Below, in pieces: positions 1-5,595 of a DNA stretch of 6,463 nt (within the stretch, counting starts at the first letter, position 1; every line of letters begins with the position of its first letter). The DNA is taken from contig DAIRGS010000381.1 in assembly GCA_036794395.1 (NCBI GenBank), forward strand, positions 1 through 6,463. The letters are read 5' to 3'. The notes beneath the pieces were generated by a model. It had not been told where the DNA came from. It made no database searches and saw only the letters and a list, made by a program, of their open reading frames with translations. Position numbers and translations under genes: made by a program. Source of the stretch: DASXMX01 sp036794395. GTDB taxonomy: Bacteria > Planctomycetota > Phycisphaerae > Tepidisphaerales > Tepidisphaeraceae.

Positions 1-2
1 GC

Positions 3-302
3 CCACATTCCTATTTTACAAACGGTGGGCCGAAGCGGATTAGCATTTCGTTGCAGGGGATGGATGGGCTGGAGGCGGGCGGCACACTGTGGCGCACCTG
101 GATGCAGAATGGCACGCTTTTCGGGGTCTGGTTTATCTGATTATTGCTTTACGACAAGGCCTGGGAAACTTCAATGGGAAGGGTGCGCGGAGGCGGAGCG
201 GGGGAGTTAGTGGGCTACAACGGGCGTATTGTGGGAATCTGGCGGGACGGTAAACAGTTACCGGGGGCCAGCGACGGCGTTTTGGCGGGCTCTTTTTTGT
301 AG
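3..302 (+). pseudogene. Possible broken 3' end of an upstream gene
   Basis: One frame is open from the left window edge to a TGA at 138-140, then open again in the same frame to a TAG at 300-302. The first part reads as a Gly/Trp-rich stretch (for example MDGLEAGGTLWRTW). The second part contains ELVGYNGRIVGIWRDGKQLPG, which looks protein-like rather than random. This could be the C-terminus of a gene ending at the TGA, a gene disrupted by one nonsense change, or plain noncoding DNA. No domain is recognised and no ribosome binding site supports a start after the TGA. Confidence is low because the stretch is short and truncated at the edge. Confidence 0.2.
248..263. repeat. Small perfect inverted repeat
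   Basis: CGGTAA and TTACCG are perfect complementary 6-bp arms around an ACAG tetraloop. It lies just before the GC-rich stretch and six-T run at 293-298, and inside the second half of the possible broken reading frame. No function can be assigned. Confidence 0.25.
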
Positions 303-328
303 GAAGGTGAATAACATCTTTGCAGCGT

Positions 329-772
329 CTATTTGGCGATGACGTTCGGGTCGAGCGTTGAGATTCCGGGGTAGCGTGTGAAGTCTCGCAAGTTGAAGGT
401 GAGAAGCTGCTTGATGTTGTGGACGTTCATGGCAGCTACGAGCCGGGCGTCATGTGCTGGTTTTCCTTTGCAATCGAAGTCAACGACAAGCCGCTGCCAT
501 TCAGGAAGAATGTCGGCCGTGTCGGGCAGCATGTCCAGAACGAGTCGCAACTCGTCGATTTGCGCTTTGGCTTGCGACGTACTCATGTCCAAGCCGTTGT
601 TGGCGATTGGGCGGGTGGCAACGACCCAGAATTCGTAAATGACCTGGGGAACAATGCAGAGTTTTTCGCCCGCGAGGAGAAGCCGCTTCACGGATTCAGC
701 AGCAATGGGGTTTTGAGGATTGAGAGGTGCGGCGATGCGCGAAAGCAGATTCGTATCAACAAGGATACTCAT
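329..772 (-). CDS. vapC: VapC-type PIN-domain toxin (probable ribonuclease)
   Basis: A 147-residue PIN-domain protein, the usual size for VapC toxins, which are Mg2+-dependent endoribonucleases that inhibit translation. The conserved acidic residues are visible: D6 in the N-terminal ILVDTNLL motif, E47 in VIYEFW, D108 in HDARLVAAM and D130 in NLRDF. The first strand (SILVDTN) and the LLTFNLRDF segment near the end are classic for the family. The start is the ATG at 770-772. Its first bases overlap the stop codon of the antitoxin gene (ATGA), so the pair is translationally coupled, as is usual for type II modules. All catalytic positions are present, so the toxin is probably active unless neutralised. 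Which RNA it cuts cannot be read from the sequence. The family call is firm; the symbol is generic. Confidence 0.9.
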   Translation of the reverse strand: MSILVDTNLLSRIAAPLNPQNPIAAESVKRLLLAGEKLCIVPQVIYEFWVVATRPIANNGLDMSTSQAKAQIDELRLVLDMLPDTADILPEWQRLVVDFDCKGKPAHDARLVAAMNVHNIKQLLTFNLRDFTRYPGISTLDPNVIAK

Positions 773-1038
773 TCGCGTCCGTCGTAAATGGTTTCCCGAC
801 TATCGTCAATAACATGTCCTTCGGGAAGGTGTTCGACGCCCCACTGACGCATGACGGTTACCCAACGGTCCCACGCAACGACCCGTTGATTGGGCGTTGA
901 GTCATCCGAACTTTGCGTAGCAGCAAGCTCCTTATCCACTAACTGCTCGATGTACGCGGAGACATCTTTGCCAGCGGCGGCGGCCCGCCGCTGAAGGCGT
1001 TTCTCGTGGTCAGGGTTGAGTGAAATCGTCACATGCAT
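769..1038 (-). CDS. vapB: VapB-type ribbon-helix-helix antitoxin
   Basis: An 89-residue antitoxin directly upstream of the PIN toxin. Residues 2-6 (HVTIS) form the DNA-binding beta strand, and residues 10-38 (DHEKRLQRRAAAAGKDVSAYIEQLV region) form the two helices of a ribbon-helix-helix dimer. The C-terminal tail, residues 56-89, is Trp- and acid-rich and contains VIDDSRETIYDGR, a type of sequence VapB proteins insert into the VapC active site. The frame is open further upstream to a possible start at 1122. I chose the ATG at 1036-1038 because the fold begins there and AGCAGG lies 6 nt upstream; an ATG at 1057-1059 is the main alternative. The stop overlaps the toxin start by 4 nt. Expected role: bind and block the toxin and, with it, repress its own promoter. 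Confidence 0.85.
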   Translation of the reverse strand: MHVTISLNPDHEKRLQRRAAAAGKDVSAYIEQLVDKELAATQSSDDSTPNQRVVAWDRWVTVMRQWGVEHLPEGHVIDDSRETIYDGRE

Positions 1039-1059
1039 GATGAACCTGCTGGTTATCAT
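1037..1059. promoter_or_regulatory. Inverted repeat over the vapB start: candidate operator
   Basis: ATGATGAACC (1037-1046) and GGTTATCAT (1051-1059) are inverted arms separated by TGCT; they match except for one extra base in the left arm. The element covers the antitoxin Shine-Dalgarno (AGCAGG on the minus strand, 1045-1050) and abuts its ATG. A TATGAT sequence on the minus strand (1055-1060) inside the right arm could be a -10 box. VapBC complexes commonly bind palindromes at their own promoter, so this is a reasonable operator candidate. In the mRNA it could also fold into a hairpin placing the Shine-Dalgarno partly in the loop. Both readings are inference. Confidence 0.4.
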
Positions 1060-1250
1060 ATCACGATTTAGAGCGAGAGAGATGCGAAATCCGCGGATCG
1101 TTTCGCCCCCGGGTCCACACATTGATGAACGTCATTGTATAGCGTCCGAAGATAACAATGATGGCGGTTCCTGTGGAACTGGTGCCGAAAGTCCAGAAAT
1201 TGATCGCGCGGAAGGTCGGCTGAGTCGACGCTCGGGCTTGTGGCGGATGA
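1060..1250. other. Intergenic region between vapB and the XRE gene
   Basis: About 190 bp with no supported gene on either strand. It should hold the vapBC promoter (minus strand) and the 3' end of the XRE transcript. TATACAAT on the minus strand (1134-1141) is a possible -10 element, but I find no good -35 at the right distance. No hairpin followed by a T run is seen after the XRE stop codon, so the XRE gene may read through into vapBC. Confidence 0.3.
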
Positions 1251-1592
1251 TTAACTCTTGTTCAATCGCTGCATGGCAGTCGCCGCGTCCCGGCAGAACC
1301 GCTCAAGGCGCGAACGGTCGATTTCGCCGAGACTGTGCGTGAGGTGATTCAATCCCCGCTCAAAGAAATCGGCGGCAAGTCGATCCGGCAGAAAAAACTC
1401 GTAGTATTCCACGCCGAGCGCCGTGGCGATCCGTTCAATTGCGTCGAATGACGGCGTTTTTTCACCGCGCTCGATGCTGCCGATGTGCTTGTAATCCAGC
1501 TTCGCCGCCCGGCCCAACCGTTCCTGCGTCATGCCGCGCGCTTTGCGCATTGCCCGCAATTGCCGCCCGAACATTTTCGCCAAGCCATCCAT
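1251..1592 (-). CDS. XRE/Cro-type helix-turn-helix transcriptional regulator
   Basis: A 113-residue protein with one HTH_3 domain at about residues 8-66. The helices are visible: FGRQLRAMRKARGMTQERLGRAAKLD carries the first helices, and YKHIGSIERGEKTPSFDAIERIATAL contains the recognition helix and the family hallmark IERGEKTPS. Residues 67-113 form a helical tail, perhaps for dimerisation, with no ligand or protease domain. The ATG at 1590-1592 has AAGGGA 5 nt upstream (1598-1603), supporting this start. It is transcribed away from the cyclophilin operon, with a shared 200-bp upstream region containing a 16-bp palindrome 38 bp before its ATG. That arrangement suggests autoregulation and possibly control of the divergent operon. 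It could instead belong functionally with the vapBC pair downstream, but the 212-bp gap argues against that. Confidence 0.88.
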   Translation of the reverse strand: MDGLAKMFGRQLRAMRKARGMTQERLGRAAKLDYKHIGSIERGEKTPSFDAIERIATALGVEYYEFFLPDRLAADFFERGLNHLTHSLGEIDRSRLERFCRDAATAMQRLNKS

Positions 1593-1630
1593 CGCGTTCC
1601 CTTCAGCACGGAGATTGTGGAAGGGAACCG

Positions 1631-1646
1631 GACGGTCTAAACCGTC
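1631..1646. promoter_or_regulatory. Perfect 16-bp inverted repeat: candidate XRE operator
   Basis: GACGGT-CTAA-ACCGTC is a perfect palindrome with 6-bp arms and a 4-bp spacer, the size and symmetry expected for a dimeric Cro/C1-type repressor. It lies 38 bp upstream of the XRE regulator start and 146 bp upstream of the cyclophilin start. A direct copy of the half-site GACGGT occurs at 1685-1690. Binding by the neighbouring regulator is inferred from position only. Confidence 0.5.
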
Positions 1647-1665
1647 TTATTTACGTCATATTCAC

Positions 1666-1695
1666 TTGAAATTGCTGTCCTATAGACGGTATTTT
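1666..1695 (+). promoter_or_regulatory. Candidate promoter of the four-gene operon
   Basis: TTGAAA (1666-1671) and TATTTT (1690-1695) are separated by 18 bp and resemble sigma-70 -35 and -10 elements facing the cyclophilin gene. The spacer ends in a GACGGT half-site (1685-1690) matching the palindrome arms upstream, so bound regulator would compete with polymerase. The leader to the ATG would be about 90 nt. Consensus matches this short arise by chance, and sigma-factor preferences of the host are unknown. Confidence 0.3.
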
Positions 1696-1782
1696 AGCCG
1701 GACGATCGGTCTGTCTGGCCTGGCAAGGGGCCGTCACGTCTTGGCCGGGCATCGGCTGGCCACGGGAATTGAGGAAGAAAGC

Positions 1783-1787
1783 AGGAG
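1783..1787 (+). promoter_or_regulatory. Ribosome binding site fixing the cyclophilin start
   Basis: AGGAG sits 5 nt before the ATG at 1793-1795. It decides the start in favour of this ATG over a TTG at 1769-1771 in the same frame, and the resulting protein begins with a well-formed signal peptide. Confidence 0.7.
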
Positions 1788-1792
1788 AACGC

Positions 1793-3916
1793 ATGACTCG
1801 CGCAATCCGCTCCACTGGGTTGGTAATAGCGGCGGTGGTCCTTGGGACGGCTTTATCGCAAGTGCCGGCGCAGCAATCGACCGTCCGCGGCGTGGCAGTT
1901 GTCGCCGACCTGCACAACCGGGAGCACACCGACACGCTAATCGTCATTCACAATAACGGGATCGACTCTCCCGTCGCCAACTATCACGGCTTCCGTACGG
2001 ACGAGCCGCGACTCGTGGCGTCAAACGGGGGCCGAAGGTTCGAGATTTACAAACGAGGCTCGCTGAGGCTTGCCAAGGAACTGTGGGGCAAACGGGATGT
2101 TTTCTGTGCCCACCCCTTGTCGCCGGAAACCCCTGCTTACGTCGATTTCTCGAAGATAACCCAGTCGGCCAGCGGAACCCTCATCCTGTATTTCCACAAC
2201 TTTCCCACCGGCGACTGTGACGCGAACGTAAAGGTTGACGGCGCCCAGTTCACACATCTCACCGTCGGCGGCGATGAATGGAAGACAGTGCGTGTTCCCT
2301 TCCGCCAGAACGGCGTCGGCATCGAAGTGCGTGCGACCGGCTGGTGGAACGAACATGCGTTTATCACCTACGAGATCGGTGTGGGTGAAGGCGCCCTCGC
2401 TCAGAATCAACCCGCTCGTGTCGGTGATTCGAACTTCGGGACGGGTCGGCCGGCAGCGGATACGGCAGTTGCAAACAAGGGCAAAGGGCCGGCAGGAGTG
2501 CCCAACCGAGATTCCGCGGATTCGGTACTCGTCCCCACAAAAGCGTCGTTCAAAAAAATAGACCCGTACGAAATCAAACTGAATTCCCAACAACTCTGCA
2601 CGCTCGTGCTGACCGCGTTTTCCGGAAGCGCTCTCGCAACCAGTGATCCGGTTGGGCTAACGGGTGGCACGACCGTGGACGCGAAAACGATCTTCCCTCA
2701 ACTTTTGAATACTGGAACTTATTTGGTTTATGCCGTGCCGAAAGGCAAAGCACTGGCAGAATTTGAGGGCACGCCACTGGTGTTTGAGGTTCGCGGCCAG
2801 AGGAACGATGGTGCCAATCCGACCGTCACGTCTGTCCGGTCGCTGGAGTACGCCGTGATGCAGACAGCTAAAGGCGCGCTCAAAATAGTCTTCTATTACG
2901 ACGTAGCGCCTCTGACCACTGACAACTTCCTTAAACTCGCATCGAGCGGCTTTTACAATAATCTGACGTTCCACCGAATCATTCCCGACTTCATAGTCCA
3001 GGGCGGTGATCCGCGCGGCGACGGCACCGGCGGCCCAGGGTACAGCATTCACGACGAGTTCAATGACCGGCCCCACGAGAACGGTGTTATTTCAATGGCC
3101 CGCAGCAGTGAGCCAAATAGTGCCGGCAGTCAATTCTTCATTTGTCTCGATTACTCCCAGACTGCAAGTCTCGATCACAAGTATACCGCCTTCGCCAAAG
3201 TCGTGGGCGGAATGAATGCGGTAAAGAAGATCGCGCACAGCCCGCTTCTCGATGCGCAAAAAGGCACGCCGAGAGAGCGTCAGTTCATCGAGAAAGTAAC
3301 GGTCAGGCCGGTGACCGCTCAAGATAATCCATACGCGAGTGGAACTAAGGACATCGGAAATCCGAAGATCGCCGATCTTGTCAATGTTCGGGAAGCGGTT
3401 GAAAAGTCTTGTTTGGCCAAACTCGCTGCGCGCGCCGATTATCAACTCGCAAAATGTGTGCTTGCGCAAGCTGACGTGCGACTGACAAGCGCGCGAGCGG
3501 ACGGCACGGCGCAGGAGAAACTATCGGCAAGCCACGATTTCGTGGCCGCGCGTCTGGTGGTCGCCAAGATGGAGAAGGACGCGCTTGATGGCGACCCAAA
3601 TGTTGTGACGGCGCGGGCTGATGTTGCTGATTGGAGGGAAGCCGGGGTGGAAGAAGAAGCTGACCGCCAGGCATACTTGGCGAGGGCTACACAGGCGGCT
3701 GTTGCTGCCCAAAAGGCAGTAGCAGAACGAGCGACAGCGCCCGCACGCGTCCCCGCCGTGCGATCCGTTGAAGTATGCCCTCGGTGCGCCGGTATTGGGA
3801 AGATTCACAATTTCCGGACCGGCACCACCGAGTCAATGCATCACATGGGGATATACGACTACGACGGATGGGACACATGCTCAGTCTGCGGCGCGTCAGG
3901 AAGACGAACCCGCTGA
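1793..3916 (+). CDS. Exported multidomain cyclophilin-type peptidyl-prolyl isomerase with C-terminal DnaJ-like cysteine module
   Basis: A 707-residue protein that should catalyse prolyl cis-trans isomerisation outside the cytoplasm. Residues 1-26 form a signal peptide (basic start, hydrophobic core, VPA before the cut). Residues about 30-197 look like a galactose-binding-type beta sandwich (FHNFPTGDCDANVKVDG, then a GWWNE stretch), followed by a Pro/Gly/Ala linker to about 254. Residues 255-335 form a second small beta-rich domain of unknown type. Residues about 347-504 are the cyclophilin domain with FHRIIPDFIVQGGDP, NSAGSQFFI and LDHKYTAFAKV. The catalytic Arg (R395), Gln (Q403) and active-site Phe (F449) are present, while the position of human CypA Trp121 is Ser, as expected for a cyclosporin-insensitive form. 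A helical Ala/Glu-rich region (about 530-650) leads to CPRCAGIG (C662, C665) and CSVCGASG (C696, C699), resembling a half DnaJ zinc module. The domain is typically about 160-170 residues, so most of this protein is extra. It is the first gene of the probable operon; the next starts 21 bp after its stop. Confidence 0.9.
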   Translation: MTRAIRSTGLVIAAVVLGTALSQVPAQQSTVRGVAVVADLHNREHTDTLIVIHNNGIDSPVANYHGFRTDEPRLVASNGGRRFEIYKRGSLRLAKELWGKRDVFCAHPLSPETPAYVDFSKITQSASGTLILYFHNFPTGDCDANVKVDGAQFTHLTVGGDEWKTVRVPFRQNGVGIEVRATGWWNEHAFITYEIGVGEGALAQNQPARVGDSNFGTGRPAADTAVANKGKGPAGVPNRDSADSVLVPTKASFKKIDPYEIKLNSQQLCTLVLTAFSGSALATSDPVGLTGGTTVDAKTIFPQLLNTGTYLVYAVPKGKALAEFEGTPLVFEVRGQRNDGANPTVTSVRSLEYAVMQTAKGALKIVFYYDVAPLTTDNFLKLASSGFYNNLTFHRIIPDFIVQGGDPRGDGTGGPGYSIHDEFNDRPHENGVISMARSSEPNSAGSQFFICLDYSQTASLDHKYTAFAKVVGGMNAVKKIAHSPLLDAQKGTPRERQFIEKVTVRPVTAQDNPYASGTKDIGNPKIADLVNVREAVEKSCLAKLAARADYQLAKCVLAQADVRLTSARADGTAQEKLSASHDFVAARLVVAKMEKDALDGDPNVVTARADVADWREAGVEEEADRQAYLARATQAAVAAQKAVAERATAPARVPAVRSVEVCPRCAGIGKIHNFRTGTTESMHHMGIYDYDGWDTCSVCGASGRRTR

Positions 3917-3937
3917 TCCAACAGGAAGGAGACCATA

Positions 3938-5023
3938 ATGAACAACATTATCCGTTTCGTTAGGAAGAGCTTCTTGCTTGCCGCGGGAATTTGCGGCTGT
4001 CTCGGGGCGCTGTCGCGTGCGCCTGCACAAACGCCTTCGCCTGGCAGTGTTGTATTCATCTGCGATGGCAGTGAAACCTCGGAATCCACCTGGATCGCGC
4101 TGCAACAGGAAGTCCGGAGCCAAATTCAGTCGTTGAAGGCGGACCAGACATTCGACGTCCTGATTATGCATGGTGGCCTCATCGAGAAGCTTGACGATTC
4201 ACTGGCGCCAGCGGATGCACGCCACAAGCTTGATGGCAAGAGCTTAGTCGCCAAATCATTCCGCCGCGGACAAGCCGATGTTTTGGCCACCATTCAAGCG
4301 GCTATCGAACTGCGCCCGGACGAAATACGTGTCTTCATCGCGGCCTCAACTCCGCAGCTCGCGCAGGTTCGCGCGCGTGCCGCCGCACTTGCAACGTCTA
4401 AGAAAACTCGGATCGAAATTGCAACCGTGGGAGATGTCGTTGCTGGCCCGGCTGGCATAGAGACCAATGCGCCGGCCACTTCCGCATCTGTCCGAGGCAG
4501 TCCAGGCTATGTCGGCGCGGCCACGCAGCCGTCGTTGCCTGACGGGGTGTCGGCGGTGTCGCAAACGCGCCGGCAATTGCTCGACTCATTGGAATCTCAA
4601 ATCTCTGAGGGTACGAAGCAATTGCAACGGCTCAAACCCGGATCGCCGGAGCGGCAGGCTGCCGCCAATACCATTCGATCTCTCCGTGCCCAGAAGGATG
4701 AGGCTGAAAAGCTCACGGACGCACAGATCGCGCAAATGATGAGTGATGAAGCTGCCGCGCGGACACGACAACAGGCCGAGACGGCTACCGCCGTCGCACG
4801 CACCCGTGCCGCCGCCTTTCCCGGATGGGATGGGCCGTGGAAGCGCTGCCCAATCTGCGATGGAACCGGCCGGGACGCAGACGCTGAGCGCAAAGAGAAC
4901 ATGCAACGGGTGAGCGTGGTGGGTTCTATGACCGTCGGGACCAATGGCATCACGAAGATTCCCACAGCCCGAATCGCGTGCCCGCTCTGCAAAGGGATCG
5001 GCCAGGTGCCGGACACACGATGA
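3938..5023 (+). CDS. Exported VWA-like protein with coiled coil and C-terminal CxxCxGxG pair
   Basis: A 361-residue protein starting at an ATG with AAGGAG 6 nt upstream (3926-3931). Residues 1-30 are a signal peptide ending APA; the two cysteines in its core (C19, C21) do not form a convincing lipobox. Residues about 36-167 resemble a von Willebrand A domain: first strand SVVFICDGSETS, helix, strand TFDVLIMHGG, then IRVFIAAS and TRIEIATVG. The metal site looks degenerate: D43-S45-T47 stand for DxSxS, but the later Asp (usually in TDG) is replaced in FIAAS. Residues 205-285 are charged and helical, probably a coiled coil. The C-terminus has CPICDGTG (C304, C307) and CPLCKGIG (C348, C351), both perfect CxxCxGxG motifs, likely binding one zinc. 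The same kind of ending on the preceding cyclophilin suggests both bind a common partner or substrate. A role as an adhesion or scaffolding partner is inference; no enzyme activity is evident. Confidence 0.8.
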   Translation: MNNIIRFVRKSFLLAAGICGCLGALSRAPAQTPSPGSVVFICDGSETSESTWIALQQEVRSQIQSLKADQTFDVLIMHGGLIEKLDDSLAPADARHKLDGKSLVAKSFRRGQADVLATIQAAIELRPDEIRVFIAASTPQLAQVRARAAALATSKKTRIEIATVGDVVAGPAGIETNAPATSASVRGSPGYVGAATQPSLPDGVSAVSQTRRQLLDSLESQISEGTKQLQRLKPGSPERQAAANTIRSLRAQKDEAEKLTDAQIAQMMSDEAAARTRQQAETATAVARTRAAAFPGWDGPWKRCPICDGTGRDADAERKENMQRVSVVGSMTVGTNGITKIPTARIACPLCKGIGQVPDTR

Positions 5024-5062
5024 TGCGGTGCCGCCGCTCAAGGCGAGAGGGCCGGAGCAAAC

Positions 5063-5467
5063 ATGTCAATACGCTGCTCGAACTGTGGCAAGGACATCCC
5101 GTTTAGCGGGAACGTATGCCCGTGGTGTCATGCGGATAAATCGGCGGATCAAGCATATTACACGGCTGCTATGGTGGTACTCGGTGCTGGCGCGCTGATC
5201 GGCTACTGGATTAATGATATGATGGGAGTTTTCGCGGGTCTGGCTATCGGTATCATTCCGGCCGCCGCCCTAGGGTTTGTTGCGTATGCAGCGGTAAGAA
5301 AGCAACAGGCGGACGTCAAGAACGCCCGCTACAAGGGGCCGAGTGGAACCCACCCGCCCGCACACTCGCGCGTGGTCGGTTCTGACGAAAAATTATGCCC
5401 GTTCTGCGACGAAACGATCAAAATCGGCGCTAGAAAATGCCGGTTTTGCGCAGAACTGCTCGAATGA
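5063..5467 (+). CDS. Small membrane protein with a zinc ribbon at each end
   Basis: A 134-residue protein with GGAG 5 nt before its ATG (5054-5057). Residues 5-22 form a zinc ribbon (C5-x2-C8, C19-x2-C22: CSNCGKDIPFSGNVCPWC). Residues about 32-50 and 54-78 are hydrophobic and probably form a two-helix hairpin. Residues 112-129 form a second ribbon (C112-x2-C115, C126-x2-C129; CPFCDETIKIGARKCRFC), a type often found at the end of small bacterial membrane proteins. With two membrane segments both ribbons should lie on the same side, most likely the cytoplasm. That would make it a candidate for sensing or recruiting something at the inner face while the first two operon products act outside. The start is 39 bp after the previous stop. 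No enzymatic motif is seen, and the exact function is unknown. Confidence 0.82.
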   Translation: MSIRCSNCGKDIPFSGNVCPWCHADKSADQAYYTAAMVVLGAGALIGYWINDMMGVFAGLAIGIIPAAALGFVAYAAVRKQQADVKNARYKGPSGTHPPAHSRVVGSDEKLCPFCDETIKIGARKCRFCAELLE

Positions 5468-5595
5468 GCGTGCAGTAGGTAGGTGAAAACCAAATACGGT
5501 CTCTTGGATAGAACGCCGGCGGGTGATCGCGCAAGAGCATCACCGGTCTCGTCAAACTTATCTTTATATGGCAAAAACTGCGAAAGTTGGGTTTT
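5468..5595 (+). other. Longest gap inside the operon
   Basis: These 128 bp separate the third and fourth genes, against 21 and 39 bp for the earlier gaps. They contain a weak hairpin (GGTGAT at 5522-5527, ATCACC at 5539-5544, 11-nt loop) without a following T run, and an AT-rich patch near 5560-5570 that might serve an internal promoter. Neither is convincing. The fourth gene may therefore have its own transcript. Confidence 0.3.

Noticed and set aside
264..300. Intrinsic terminator ending in the six-T run at 293-298
   Set aside because: The GC-rich sequence before the T run does not form a stable stem; only 3-4 bp pair before mismatches appear.
419..787. A 122-residue plus-strand open frame opposite the toxin gene
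   Set aside because: It is the complement of a clear PIN-domain gene with catalytic residues; the plus-strand translation shows no domain and no good ribosome binding site.
1039..1122. N-terminal extension of the antitoxin to a start at 1122
   Set aside because: The ribbon-helix-helix fold begins at the ATG at 1036-1038, which has a Shine-Dalgarno; the extension reads as noncoding and overlaps likely promoter sequence.
2021..2593. A 190-residue minus-strand open frame inside the cyclophilin gene
   Set aside because: A shadow of GC-rich coding sequence; the plus strand encodes recognisable domains throughout.
4586..5041. Two overlapping minus-strand open frames of about 140-150 residues
   Set aside because: They lie opposite the second operon gene, whose C-terminal CxxCxGxG motifs confirm the plus strand as coding; the minus-strand products have no recognisable features.
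5522..5544. Terminator or attenuator hairpin between the third and fourth operon genes
   Set aside because: Only a 6-bp stem with an 11-nt loop and no T run; too weak to claim.
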